Shown here: piece by piece, positions 36,387 through 45,577 of the stretch | Layout of the letters: each line of letters begins with the position of its first letter | Numbering within the stretch: the stretch's first letter is position 1 | Source: Anaerolineales bacterium | Lineage (GTDB): Bacteria > Chloroflexota > Anaerolineae > Anaerolineales > UBA4823 | Assembly (NCBI GenBank): GCA_003105035.1 | Contig: PQAL01000033.1 | Span: forward strand, 17,613-81,612 | Reading direction: 5' to 3' | DNA length: 64,000 bases | Translations under genes and position numbers: made by a program | The notes under the pieces: generated by a model | The model's database searches: none | What the model was told of the DNA's origin: nothing | What the model saw: the letters and a program-made list of their open reading frames with translations, nothing else

Positions 36387-38018
36387 TTATTTTTCCATCA
36401 CCAATTTAAAGATATTTCCTGAATGCGCCAGCGCCCAGATATTGCCCTGCAAGTCATGCTCGATATCACTGATCCAGCCATAACCGGCAATATCGGTGGT
36501 GATGGGCTGCCATTCCAATCCTTTTCGCAGAGCAGTGAAATCGCCCCCCAGGATAACCTCGCCAGTCGGTGCAGCGGTCAAGGCGTAGATCCCCCCTGTT
36601 AATGGTGGGGTGGCTACTCTCAGCCACTGGCTCCCATCCCAGCGGAAGAGTGCCCCGCGCGTATCTGATTGGTCACGGGCCACTTCGATCCCCCCAGCCC
36701 AAAGAGTGCCATCCGCTGCCCGGACCAATGAATACAGGTGATCAGCACCTGGCATAACGCTCCCTGACCATTCCTTGCCATCCCAGTGAAACGCCATCGC
36801 TCCCAGGTCTGAGCCACCCATTGCGAAAACATCATTTTGCCCCACCTGTAACACCGCATTCAGCCCGCAGTTGCAGTCTGGGAACGCAGTCTCCTCCACC
36901 AGGTCAGTGCCATCCCAATGCAGGGCATAGGGCGTGAACCTGCCATCAATACCCTGCATGGCACCCACCATCCAGGCTTCGTCCTTTGAGACGGCATCCA
37001 CGGCATACAAGATCTGAGTTGACCCACCTGGGCCTTCACCAGGAGCATGGTATGGGAGTACCTCGCTCCAGGTGTTGCCATCCCAGGCCAATACCGCAGC
37101 GCCATCGCCAACTGCCCAGCCGCCCGTCAGGTTGGAAAATCCCAGGTCAAACAATGGGTGAGCCGCAGGCGAGTCGACCTGCTTCCATTGCTGGCCTTCC
37201 AGGTGGAAGATGATCCCATCATCGCCAACCGTCCAGGCCTGGCCGTCTGGGGTGAAAGCCAGGGCATTCAATGGGACCGAGTAGGAGATCAGGCATATGC
37301 CGAGTGTGCCAGCAGCATCCTGGCACACCCAGCGGTTCGGGGCGTTGATCACATCGCCATACCACGGATCAGGGATAAGCTCGAATGTCGCCAGCACCGC
37401 TTCGGCGGCCTGGGTGCAAGCTTCATGATCGGTGCCTGGGGTCATTTGGTAACACGTGGCATCTTCGCCCGTGCCGGTACAATAGTTTGCATACAATAAT
37501 GTTCCTGCCTGGCTGACCCGCTTCACATGGAAGGTGGTTGCACCGAATGCCCGGTTGAATTGCTCCACCTGGTAACCGGCAGTGTTCTGCTCAGCCGCGG
37601 GCTCCAGCTTGCAGTCATAGTTGGTGCGGCTGGATAACGAATAAGCCATGCTTGTCGCGTAGAATGAGTTCAATAGCCAGGCTTGTGGGTCGTATTCCAT
37701 GGTCACCAGGTTGGCTGGCGTGGCCAGCTTGGCGGAGGTCGGCCGGTCGATGAGCAAATCCGTGCTGCCCACGGTGGGCGTAACCAGGCCGCCCCTTGGC
37801 AGGGTGACGATGGGGGTGGAGGTGTTTCGTGGGGTGCGGGTGGGTTTCAGTGGTGGAGTGGGTGAGGGCGTCCAGGTGGGGAGCATGATCGCCCGTGGTG
37901 TGCTGCTGGGCGTGACCGGGGTGGGTGGCTGGGGTGTGGTCGTCGAAGCTGGTGAAGGTGCTGCACAACTCACGATAAAGAAGATGAGTAAGAACAGGGA
38001 AATATTGATCTTTTTCAT
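36387..38018 (-). CDS. Lipoprotein with beta-propeller-like repeats
   Basis: A 543-residue lipoprotein starting MKKINISLFLLIFFIVSCAA (lipobox Cys 18). A long Pro/Thr/Ser linker with TPTWTPSPTPP-like sequence follows. The C-terminal two-thirds has repeated blades: ALAFTPDGQAWTVGDDGIIF, DLGFSNLTGGWAVGDGAAVL, AVDAVSKDEAWMVGAMQGID and VGQNDVFAMGGSD. The W-x-V-G motif per blade is like photosystem-II-stability-type (Ycf48-like) or kelch-like propellers. Role unknown. Its ATG overlaps the HIT gene stop (ATGA), so it is translationally coupled. GGGAGG precedes the start. Confidence 0.8.
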   Translation of the reverse strand: MKKINISLFLLIFFIVSCAAPSPASTTTPQPPTPVTPSSTPRAIMLPTWTPSPTPPLKPTRTPRNTSTPIVTLPRGGLVTPTVGSTDLLIDRPTSAKLATPANLVTMEYDPQAWLLNSFYATSMAYSLSSRTNYDCKLEPAAEQNTAGYQVEQFNRAFGATTFHVKRVSQAGTLLYANYCTGTGEDATCYQMTPGTDHEACTQAAEAVLATFELIPDPWYGDVINAPNRWVCQDAAGTLGICLISYSVPLNALAFTPDGQAWTVGDDGIIFHLEGQQWKQVDSPAAHPLFDLGFSNLTGGWAVGDGAAVLAWDGNTWSEVLPYHAPGEGPGGSTQILYAVDAVSKDEAWMVGAMQGIDGRFTPYALHWDGTDLVEETAFPDCNCGLNAVLQVGQNDVFAMGGSDLGAMAFHWDGKEWSGSVMPGADHLYSLVRAADGTLWAGGIEVARDQSDTRGALFRWDGSQWLRVATPPLTGGIYALTAAPTGEVILGGDFTALRKGLEWQPITTDIAGYGWISDIEHDLQGNIWALAHSGNIFKLVMEK

Positions 38019-38449
38019 GACTGACCTCCCAGCTGCTTACGCAGCAGCTCCGCATTGTGCCGCAATTCATCCCGCGATGGCAGCTTGAAGTACTCGGGGC
38101 TGAAGCGCAGGTGATGACCATCACCTCGGTAACGCGGGATCACATGCAGGTGGACGTGCAGCACTTCCTGGCCGGCTGGCCGGCCATCCGCCAGGAACAG
38201 ATTTACCCCCTCACATGGCAATCCGCTCAGGCGTAAAGCTGAATCTAACCGTTGTGCCATCCTGAACATGTGCCCCAGCGTAGCCGCCTCCACACTTGCA
38301 AGCAGCTCGGAGTGGGCCAACGGTACCACCAATACGTGGCCCGGGTTCACCGGGTGGATGTCAAGGAACGCCGCGCAGAAGTCGTCGCGATCGATAAATT
38401 CTGCGGGTGCTTCACCGGCGAGGATGGCGCAGAAGATGCAAGGGGGCAT
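38015..38449 (-). CDS. HIT family nucleotide hydrolase
   Basis: A 144-residue HIT protein. Zn-type Cys pair CIFCAI is at residues 4-7 and the active site is H98-V-H100-L-H102-V. The catalytic His is H100, acting on the alpha-phosphate of AMP-linked substrates such as AppNp or nucleoside phosphoramidates. Length fits the Hint/HinT branch (110-150). It is the first gene of a two-gene unit with the propeller lipoprotein; the pairing is unusual and probably not functional. Confidence 0.93.
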   Translation of the reverse strand: MPPCIFCAILAGEAPAEFIDRDDFCAAFLDIHPVNPGHVLVVPLAHSELLASVEAATLGHMFRMAQRLDSALRLSGLPCEGVNLFLADGRPAGQEVLHVHLHVIPRYRGDGHHLRFSPEYFKLPSRDELRHNAELLRKQLGGQS

Positions 38450-38555
38450 AAAGGCTCCGCAATTTTGATTGCCTGGTCAACTTCAGTACCAGATGCACAA
38501 TCTTCTTGCTGGATATTCTCGAGCGCCAAGCGGGGATCATCTATCCCTCTCAGCG

Positions 38556-39170
38556 CTACGCCATACCCGCAGTTCTCAGGGCGTTGGCAAGGTCCTCAGC
38601 GATCATCGTGACCTTGCTCTTCTCGATCCCGAAGCTAGGGCCTGCCTGCAGGTAGGAAGGGAAGACTTTCATACCGTGGTAGCTGAACTGGCCTGAGCGG
38701 ATCTTGTAGGTCGATCCCGCTGGAATCACGCGTGGCTCAGCATGGCGTTTGGCGATGGCATTCATGGCCTTGATGGCCACATCACCCATCAATAATAAGA
38801 CACTCAGGTTGGGAAAAAGTCCAATCTCCCGTTCGAGCAATGCTGAGCAATGGGTGACCGTGCTCGTCGCCACAGCATACTCGTACTTACCGCACTTTAC
38901 CGCGCTGGTCAGGTAGATGCCCATCTCCAGTAAATCCTGGATGTTGCTGATGTGGGCTCCGGCTTCCTGGAAAGCGCGCACGGTGGTGCGGGCGAAGAGT
39001 GCCTCGCATGGGCCGTAGTAGTAATCCCTGGGATCACTGGGGGCGGTTTCGGAGATCAGCATGATCTTGATCCTGGAAGGGTCAAGGTCAAGATCGGGCA
39101 CCATGTAGCTTTCCTGGCGTGCCTCGCTGCACGGGAAATCGATACACTGAACATGATCGGCAGTACGCAT
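38556..39170 (-). CDS. Uracil-DNA glycosylase-superfamily protein
   Basis: A 204-residue protein from ATG 39170, which follows AAGGAG; an in-frame ATG 13 codons upstream lacks a ribosome site. The fold motifs are IKIMLISETAPSDPRDYYYG (active-site loop region), NLSVLLLMGDVAIKAMNAIA and GMKVFPSYLQAGPSF (the HPS-type DNA-binding loop position). Some family-4/5 members carry an FeS cluster; here only three Cys are seen, so none is predicted. It could act on uracil or another damaged base; the exact substrate is not clear. Confidence 0.7.
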   Translation of the reverse strand: MRTADHVQCIDFPCSEARQESYMVPDLDLDPSRIKIMLISETAPSDPRDYYYGPCEALFARTTVRAFQEAGAHISNIQDLLEMGIYLTSAVKCGKYEYAVATSTVTHCSALLEREIGLFPNLSVLLLMGDVAIKAMNAIAKRHAEPRVIPAGSTYKIRSGQFSYHGMKVFPSYLQAGPSFGIEKSKVTMIAEDLANALRTAGMA

Positions 39171-39342
39171 GGGATGCTCCTTCCGAGATATCCGGTTGTC
39201 GCGGATCACTGATATCTAGATTATAAGGTTATTTCCATTCACCGGGGAGACTCCCTTGGAAAACAGCACGAGAGCGACTCATGAACCAGGTAGTTAATCC
39301 AATATGACCAACGCAATGGTCTGGAATTTATCTCGGGTACCT

Positions 39343-39789
39343 TTAGTGGCTGGTTGATCCTTTCAAGCTGATAACCATCTGGGCAGCATCACCCACGTAG
39401 CCTGTGCACTGCTCGATTTGCCCTTTTTCCTTGAAACCTGCCTGCCCTTCAGGCGTCCCAAGATGCACACCGGTGAGCTCAAGGCAGTTTATTGAACCAT
39501 ACCGTTGTGTAAATTGTGCTAAAAATTCCCTGACCGCACGATAACAGGGGTCGATGGAGTCAACAGGTTCATCTCGACCTAACAGCAAGCCAATCGCCAG
39601 GATACCCCCGCTGACCGCGCCACACATACCGCCTGTGCGTGCCACGCCGCTGCACAACCCGCTCGCAATACGGGGGATCAGCTCATTTTGCAGGTGCTCG
39701 TGCTCAGCGACCGCCAGCAGCACGCTCTCCGCTCAGTAGTAGCCGCTGTTGAACATCTCCCTGGCTCGATTGGATAGCTCAATTTCCAT
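39343..39789 (-). CDS. C_GCAxxG_C_C family redox protein, candidate selenoprotein
   Basis: A 148-residue protein if the TGA at 39733-39735 is read through. The start is ATG 39789, with GAGGT at the right distance. It begins MEIELSNRAREMFNSGYY, then UGA at codon 19, then AESVLLAVAE. Family members have Cys here (Y-[NY]-C-A-E-S). Downstream are the expected CGAVSG motif (GLCSGVARTGGMCGAVSG), INCLEL and EQCTGYVGDAA. A SECIS-like hairpin lies at 39700-39723. The family is thought to be redox active. If UGA is not decoded as selenocysteine, the gene is broken; a shorter start at GTG 39723 would lose the first redox Cys. Confidence 0.65.
39700..39735 (-). promoter_or_regulatory. UGA codon plus SECIS-like hairpin
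   Basis: On the minus strand, UGA (39735-39733) is followed by 20 bases to an apical GGUC loop (39712-39709). Stem: GUGCU (39723-39719) with AGCAC (39704-39700), a two-base bulge on the 5' side, then UGGC with GCUG. Bacterial SECIS elements have an apical loop starting with G, 16-37 bases after the UGA; both conditions are met. The hairpin is not experimentally supported. Confidence 0.5.
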
Positions 39790-40042
39790 AGAATAACCTC
39801 ATTAAAAATAGTATATACCAAAAATCCATGTAACCTGATGGGTTTATCTGACCTACCGTGTCGAGAAACAACTAGCTGGTCCAATGACGATTGATCTGTA
39901 GCGCAGGTGAGCATGGAAAATCACAGGAGTGTGAGTTGCAGAGCTCCAAATCCTGCCGGTTCCAACTCTGACAGATATGATGTTGTGACTTTCGATTCAA
40001 CGCACGTGATGGAACGAACAATCCTTCAATAAATGTGCGGCT

Positions 40043-40546
40043 TTACTTGCTGACAGACTTGCGGAATGATTGCCAGATCAGGTAGCCAATCAGAGCGATC
40101 TCCAGGACAATAAAAAAGATTTTCCAGATTAGATCAAGCGGTAGCATCAGGAAGCCAACCAGTAGTGTAATGATCGCGATCACAAACAAGACGAATTTGG
40201 CAGTTGGTCTCTTCAGAATAATTCCCATGATCGCAGCACCCAGACCCATGGTGACAACCCCGTAGGGAGAGCTTCCACTGGCATCCTTGGGTGTGAAATA
40301 GGCAACGATACCGGTGGCGAGCAGGACGACCATCGCCATCGTGGGTATCAGCGCCCACCATAATCCCTCTCTATCAATGGAATACACCCAATAGAAAGCA
40401 ATCCCCAGGATGAACAGGCAAATTATGAACATGGCAAAATCATAGTCAGGCAGCCAATTTTGCTGGATCAGCCAAACAGCAATCGCCAGGAAGCCTCCCC
40501 CCACAAGGACAACCCACCAGTTTCGTTTATTAATTGACTTTTCCAT
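40043..40546 (-). CDS. Five-span membrane protein of unknown function
   Basis: A 167-residue hydrophobic protein, ATG after GGGAGG. About five spans follow a basic start MEKSINKRNWW. The segment YSIDREGLWWALIPTMAMVV resembles the repeat unit [KR]xxxWxxxIPA of the 509-residue protein encoded at 22334-23863. It could belong to the same loosely defined family of membrane modules. Role unknown. The intergenic stretch 40547-41078 shows no gene. Confidence 0.65.
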   Translation of the reverse strand: MEKSINKRNWWVVLVGGGFLAIAVWLIQQNWLPDYDFAMFIICLFILGIAFYWVYSIDREGLWWALIPTMAMVVLLATGIVAYFTPKDASGSSPYGVVTMGLGAAIMGIILKRPTAKFVLFVIAIITLLVGFLMLPLDLIWKIFFIVLEIALIGYLIWQSFRKSVSK

Positions 40547-41078
40547 CTTTCGCCCTCCCGTTTTGAAAATCCCCGTCTGCCATCGATGAGTGAGTAGAGT
40601 CCGAGCAGTGAATCGATATTAATCTAACCTAGATTCCAGATCGAATAAATTCGACCAATATTTTCAGCTTTAAGAGTGATGATTTTGACAATCTTAGTTT
40701 AAGTTTAGCATCGTTTCCTACAGCATGCATTAAATATAGTGATCCACTTTCACAAACTCAGGCATAGAAAACTGTTTTTTCTGGTAGGTTTACATCAAAA
40801 CATCAGATTGAGATATGAAGGATAATATTTTTCAGACAGGCTTTGTTCATACATATCTTGATAAGGAGATTTCTCAGAAAGCTTCATCACCCCTCTTCTC
40901 ACCGTTTTGATGATCTTCCCCACCAAGAAAATGTACTTCAATCGGAATGCTCTGCTTTGATTGATTCGGGGACGTGAAATCTGGGATATTTAAAGTTATT
41001 ACCGAAGGATCGCAGAGTCCACAAACCAGATGGCAGTAGATGAAAGATCAAGAAATTAATCCTTTGTATCTTCGTGAT

Positions 41079-41375
41079 TCATATTTCCAAGGACTCAAAT
41101 AAATCTGCCCATTCTGGGTTCATGTGCTCAATCAGGCTCACCCGCTGCTTTTTCCCAGCCCGCTTGAGCTGTTTTTCGCGCAACCGGGCGGCTCCATCGT
41201 CTTCCACTGGCTCGTAGTACACCAGGCGCACCAGGTTGTAGCGGCGCGTGTATACGCCACCGTTCCCCGAGCGATGCTGAGTCACCCGGCGTTTCAAGTT
41301 GCCAGTACGACCGGTGTACAGCTTGCTGTGTTGCTCATCGGTCATGATATAGACGCAATATTGTGGGTCTGGCAT
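41079..41375 (-). CDS. GIY-YIG nuclease domain protein
   Basis: A 98-residue single-domain protein of the UPF0213 type. The motif appears as YCVYIMTDEQHSKLYTGRT (GIY and YIG halves), the catalytic Arg is in LKRRVTQH, and the Glu is in LREKQLKRA. Such proteins are thought to cut branched or damaged DNA. Size matches the usual 90-100 residues. It stands alone. Confidence 0.93.
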   Translation of the reverse strand: MPDPQYCVYIMTDEQHSKLYTGRTGNLKRRVTQHRSGNGGVYTRRYNLVRLVYYEPVEDDGAARLREKQLKRAGKKQRVSLIEHMNPEWADLFESLEI

Positions 41376-41458
41376 TCAGATCACTATTAATTATACAGTC
41401 TACTGCTAGGTAGAAGAATCGATCGTCTTCTATAGGGAATCTATGTACCCAGGTTACC

Positions 41459-41863
41459 TCACCTTGGTTTCAGCCACCTGTACAACAGCCAGGCTACCAG
41501 CACTGCCATGCCAATCCACACCAGCACGATGATGGCTGCGGCGACCTTGTTGGCGGGCTTCGCCTGTGCGATGATTTCTTTCGCATTATCCCGGCTGTCT
41601 GCCATCACCTGGGGTGGGATCATCTTTACCGCCAGGTAGGCGCCCAGGGGGATGAGTAGCAGGTCATCCAGGTAGCCCAGGACGGGGATTGGGTCGGGGA
41701 TCAGGTCAATCGGGCTGAAGGCATACCCAACCACCACTACCGCAAACACTTTGGCGTACCATGGAGTGCGGGGGTCTTTATAGGCCAGGTAGAGGGCGTA
41801 CACCTCTGCTTTGAGGCCTCGGGCATGCTCCTTCCATTTCTCGATGAGTTCGCTCATATTCAC
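41459..41863 (-). CDS. YkvA-type DUF1232 membrane protein
   Basis: A 134-residue protein. The DUF1232 core reads TPWYAKVFAVVVVGYAFSPI DLIPDPIPVLGYLDDLL, with the conserved SPIDLIPD motif. A C-terminal span (AAAIIVLVWIGMAVLVAWLL) gives a second membrane anchor. The family's function is unknown. It is divergent from the GNAT gene at 41922. Confidence 0.9.
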   Translation of the reverse strand: MNMSELIEKWKEHARGLKAEVYALYLAYKDPRTPWYAKVFAVVVVGYAFSPIDLIPDPIPVLGYLDDLLLIPLGAYLAVKMIPPQVMADSRDNAKEIIAQAKPANKVAAAIIVLVWIGMAVLVAWLLYRWLKPR

Positions 41864-41921
41864 TCGCAGTCAGATTATAATGGGAAAGTTCCATCACCCC
41901 TTCGAATGGCTGCATCCGATC

Positions 41922-42893
41922 ATGAATCTGGCTGAGATAAACATCCTACCCGCTGAATCCCCCGCTCACTTTACCGCCATAGCGGCTTTGATGAACCTGG
42001 TAGAGACTGAGCCAAACACGGCTGAATCGCTGGCTGAGTGGTATGCCAGGCAAGTCGCGGATGGAGGCAGGCTGGCAGTCGCCCTGGCACCCGATGGTCA
42101 GGTGCTGGGTTTTAACGGCATCTACCGTGCTTATACTAACCTGGAAGGTAATTACGGCTGCTACCTGGTCGTCAGCCCCGATGTGTGCCGGCATGGCCTG
42201 GGCAGCCGTTTGTTCGAAGATCTCCTATCCCAGGCGGCGAAGCTCAAGGTTCGCACCCTGCGCACACGGGTCAGGGATGACTGCGAGCCAGGGATTCACT
42301 TCACTAATCAGCGCGGCTTTCACCTAAAATATCACAGCATCGAGATGATGCTCGACCTGGAGCGTTGGGATGAACGGCTGTATGAACCTATCCTGAATTC
42401 CCTGCGCGAGCAAGGTTTTCGCTTTTCCAGTATGGCTGAGGAGGGCGATACACAGGCAGCCCGCCTCAAGCTATATGCCTTGAATAACGGAGCGGCTGCC
42501 ACCGACCCCGGCTCGGATGGCATCGCCCCCTGGTCAACCTTCGAGGAATTCGAGCAGGACGTGTGCAGCTCATCGTGGTATCACCCTGATGCCCAGATAG
42601 TTGCCATCGACACTCGCACGGGTGAGTGGGCGGCCATGAGTGCCATCACCGTATTCGATGGCTCCGACCACGCATATAACCTGTTCACCGGTACGGATAT
42701 CCACTACCGAGGCCGCAAGCTGGCCCAGGCCGTCAAAACACTGGCCTTACGGAGGGCGCGCAAATTCGGGGTCAGCACGGTGCGTACCAGCCATACATCG
42801 AAAAATGCACCCATGATCGCTATCGACACGAAGCTCGGATACGTACGCACTCCAGGGGTGCTGGTAATGGAAAAGGACTTGGCGAATGGCTGA
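41922..42893 (+). CDS. Double-domain GNAT N-acetyltransferase
   Basis: A 323-residue protein starting MNLAEINILPAESPAHF; a start at 41880 is possible. The first GNAT domain has a V/Q-x-x-R/G-x-G/A loop in VVSPDVCRHGLGSRLFEDLL (about residues 83-102). The second domain (FTGTDIHYRGRKLAQAVKTL, near 245-265) has RGRKLAQ at the CoA loop. Two tandem GNAT modules occur in mycothiol-synthase-like and other enzymes; the substrate is unknown. Its stop overlaps the following gene start by eight bases, so it is coupled to a glycosyltransferase-like gene. Confidence 0.85.
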   Translation: MNLAEINILPAESPAHFTAIAALMNLVETEPNTAESLAEWYARQVADGGRLAVALAPDGQVLGFNGIYRAYTNLEGNYGCYLVVSPDVCRHGLGSRLFEDLLSQAAKLKVRTLRTRVRDDCEPGIHFTNQRGFHLKYHSIEMMLDLERWDERLYEPILNSLREQGFRFSSMAEEGDTQAARLKLYALNNGAAATDPGSDGIAPWSTFEEFEQDVCSSSWYHPDAQIVAIDTRTGEWAAMSAITVFDGSDHAYNLFTGTDIHYRGRKLAQAVKTLALRRARKFGVSTVRTSHTSKNAPMIAIDTKLGYVRTPGVLVMEKDLANG

Positions 42894-44553
42894 GGCAACC
42901 CTGGCTGCCAGTAAACGGGTGGAAGGATCCTGGCTGAGGCGCAACTGGATCTATGCTCCACTGCTCATCGGCGTCTTGATCATGCTGCCCCGCCTGATTT
43001 CAGCGAACTTCGGCTTGATGGACGATGGCAGGGCGCTGAGCATCGCCCAGGGCTTGCTGCAGGGTAAATTCGACCTGAGCTGGGATGTGGTCGCCGGCCG
43101 AGCCAGGCCAATCTACTGGCTGGCTTTCGCTTTCTGGTACCTGCTGGTGGGAGCCCATCCCTTCTGGTACTTCCTGGGCAACCTGATCGTTTTTTCGACC
43201 ACAACTTTCCTGCTCATCCACCTGGTGCAGACCCTGGGTGGCTCAAAGCTGCAGGCATTTCTAACCGGTTTCGTGTTCGTGCTCAGCACTTCAGTGATTG
43301 AGAACATCTACACCCTGTCGAAGGCTGAGAATTTTCAAATCATGCTGATGGTCAGTGCGCTCAGCCTGGCCGTGCTGGCTGGGCGGGCATCGAAGAGCAC
43401 TCAGGTATGGATGCTGCTCGCCGCATCAAGCGTGATCCTCCTGGTGGCGTGTTTCACCAAGGAGAGTACCATCCTGCTCTTGCCCACCGGCCTGGTCTGG
43501 TGGGTAATCGCCTGGATGGGCAGAAAGATGCACTTCCCGGCTGCCCAATTTGTGCAAAAAACGGCAGGCTTTGTCGTCTTGCCCAGCCTGGTGAGCGCGG
43601 TCATTTTTTACCTGGGCCGCACCGCGTTCCTGAGCTCGTCCAAGATCCTCGGGGTAGGCCAATCTTCGGGGTATTCATTTACTGCCGGCAGTATCCTGGA
43701 TGGGTTCATCCGCTGGGGTGGCTGGATCCTGCGCGATTTCATCTGGCTGATCCCCATGACCCTGATCGTGTTGGTCTGGTGCCTGGTCAGGCGCAAGCTG
43801 CCAGCCTCCGGATTGTGGTGGCTGGCGCTGGTCTGGATGGGCTTTTGGCTGGGCATGTACATTCCCTGGCGCTTTGCCGTCGAATATTACCTGCTACCGT
43901 TCGCTGCCGGAACGGCAGTAATTTCTGGGGTGCTGCTGGCTGAGCTGGTGGAAATGGCCCGTCAGGCATCTGTGGCCTGGAAGAGCGTGGGGGTGATTTC
44001 CTTGATCCTCACCGGCTGCCTTTTATTGACTTCCCAGGCTAATAGTTTTACCGATGCTGCGATTCAGCTCGCCCAGGATTCGGCCAATACCCGTTTGATG
44101 GAATATATCGCCAAGAACGCCCCCCAAAATGGCCGGGTGGTGGTCAACCTGCAGATTGCCAATGAATACATCGAACAAATGCAGCTGACGCTGGCCATTA
44201 CCTACAAGCGGCCCGACTTGCAGCTGGTCAATTACTCGGGTGAAGACCTGGCCCGGTTAAAATCTACAACCCCGGGACTATTTTTCGTGGTAGCCGAGCT
44301 GGCCAACCAGCCCAAGATGACCGTACGCATGGGATTGGATGAGCCCAGCCTGAAAACCTGGAATGCGGCAGTGATGCCAGAGTTAGCCACCTGGAACAAG
44401 GTGTTCCAGGTCAGCGAATCGCCGCACATTTTACCGGTTAACTTCCCCAGGCTGCTGTGCGCGATAGTCAACCGCGGCAGTTATTGTTCGGCCAGCGAAC
44501 CGCTGGTGGACCCATCCCACCTGTTTTACCAGTGGTCAGTATATACACCCTGA
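42886..44553 (+). CDS. GT-C type membrane glycosyltransferase-like protein
   Basis: A 555-residue protein with about ten spans and a C-terminal extracytoplasmic domain from about residue 390. The first external loop after TM1 carries NFGLMDDGRALSIAQ, the Asp-Asp position expected for GT39/GT-C enzymes using polyprenyl-linked sugars. The C-terminal domain starts DAAIQLAQDSANTRLMEYIA. Role is inferred as cell-envelope glycosylation. It overlaps the GNAT gene by eight bases. Confidence 0.7.
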   Translation: MAEATLAASKRVEGSWLRRNWIYAPLLIGVLIMLPRLISANFGLMDDGRALSIAQGLLQGKFDLSWDVVAGRARPIYWLAFAFWYLLVGAHPFWYFLGNLIVFSTTTFLLIHLVQTLGGSKLQAFLTGFVFVLSTSVIENIYTLSKAENFQIMLMVSALSLAVLAGRASKSTQVWMLLAASSVILLVACFTKESTILLLPTGLVWWVIAWMGRKMHFPAAQFVQKTAGFVVLPSLVSAVIFYLGRTAFLSSSKILGVGQSSGYSFTAGSILDGFIRWGGWILRDFIWLIPMTLIVLVWCLVRRKLPASGLWWLALVWMGFWLGMYIPWRFAVEYYLLPFAAGTAVISGVLLAELVEMARQASVAWKSVGVISLILTGCLLLTSQANSFTDAAIQLAQDSANTRLMEYIAKNAPQNGRVVVNLQIANEYIEQMQLTLAITYKRPDLQLVNYSGEDLARLKSTTPGLFFVVAELANQPKMTVRMGLDEPSLKTWNAAVMPELATWNKVFQVSESPHILPVNFPRLLCAIVNRGSYCSASEPLVDPSHLFYQWSVYTP

Positions 44554-44671
44554 CCCCACGAATCCCAGGTCAGCTGCCCTTGCTGAAGTTTAGCTGGTTA
44601 GTTCCAGTTTCTCTCTTTCCAAAAAAGTGTAAAATTACTATGGACAGAGACTGGCTGGGTTGGAGGGTGAT

Positions 44672-45124
44672 ATGGGAGTGATTAAATTTATCCTGCGTCT
44701 CATCGGTTGGCTGGTGACCATCATCGTGCAATATGCTGGCTCAATGCTGGTTATCTTCCTTTTTTCGGTTATCTTCGCTGGTGTAGATACCATCTCGCGC
44801 CTGGGCTGGCTGGCCTTGTTGCTGATGATCTGGGTCGGCTATATGATCGGGATCAACCTGGTTGGGATGGTTGCCCTGCGTTGGGTTTGGAAGGATACCC
44901 GACAATTGGGTAGACTCCGCTTGCTCGGTTCAGCCATCGGGGCACTTATCCCCCTGCTAATCCTCTTGCCGATCGGATATAGTGTGCCCGTGGGTGATGC
45001 TGGTACAAGATTCTACGATCTGGTCACCAACAATTGGCAGCCAATACTGGCCCAGGCATCCTTCTTTGCTGGGATCCTCGGTTATTACATCCCGGGACTG
45101 ATTAAAACCAGCCCTGTTCCTTAA
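44672..45124 (+). CDS. Four-span membrane protein, unknown
   Basis: A 150-residue hydrophobic protein. ATG 44672 follows GGAGG at good spacing. Spans at about residues 5-25, 28-48, 60-80 and 95-115; the last part (FYDLVTNNWQPILAQASFFA) also looks membrane-associated. No family is recognised. It starts 118 bases after the glycosyltransferase-like gene and may share its transcript. Confidence 0.65.
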   Translation: MGVIKFILRLIGWLVTIIVQYAGSMLVIFLFSVIFAGVDTISRLGWLALLLMIWVGYMIGINLVGMVALRWVWKDTRQLGRLRLLGSAIGALIPLLILLPIGYSVPVGDAGTRFYDLVTNNWQPILAQASFFAGILGYYIPGLIKTSPVP

Positions 45125-45168
45125 AACAAATCTCTGAGCGTTACCACAACCTGCGGCAGAGCGGTTGC

Positions 45169-45468
45169 ATGAGCATCTACATTCGCCCCCCCGATGATGT
45201 TTACTGGCATTTCAGGCGTCTGAAGACCCATGAGCAGGTCGGGGCAGAATACACCAGCCACGAGGATGGTTGCCTCTACCGGGTAAGCGCCGAACGGTGT
45301 ATTTGTCGCGTGATCGATGGAATAGAGCAGCCCACGATCGATAGCCTTCCAGTCAGGCTACCCGCGGGTGCCCATGTGCTCACCGGCAGCGGTTGGGGCT
45401 TCCATATGCATATCTCCGTCTTTTACCAGCAGGTTATTGCAGCTTCGCCGAAGAAAGCTGATGAATAG
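45169..45468 (+). CDS. Hypothetical 99-residue protein
   Basis: A soluble protein MSIYIRPPDDVYWHFRRLKT ending SPKKADE. It has a Cys pair (RCICRV) and a His-rich end GWGFHMHISVFYQQV. No family is recognised. The start lacks a strong ribosome site. It lies 44 bases after the membrane-protein gene. Confidence 0.5.
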   Translation: MSIYIRPPDDVYWHFRRLKTHEQVGAEYTSHEDGCLYRVSAERCICRVIDGIEQPTIDSLPVRLPAGAHVLTGSGWGFHMHISVFYQQVIAASPKKADE

Positions 45469-45577
45469 CTGGCTAGGCTGATCCGATCAACAGCTTTCGC
45501 TTCCAGTAAATCGTTAATCGTTTTATTTGCTCAGTACCCCCCCTCGGTGTTCGAACCATGCTACATGCCTAGGGATG

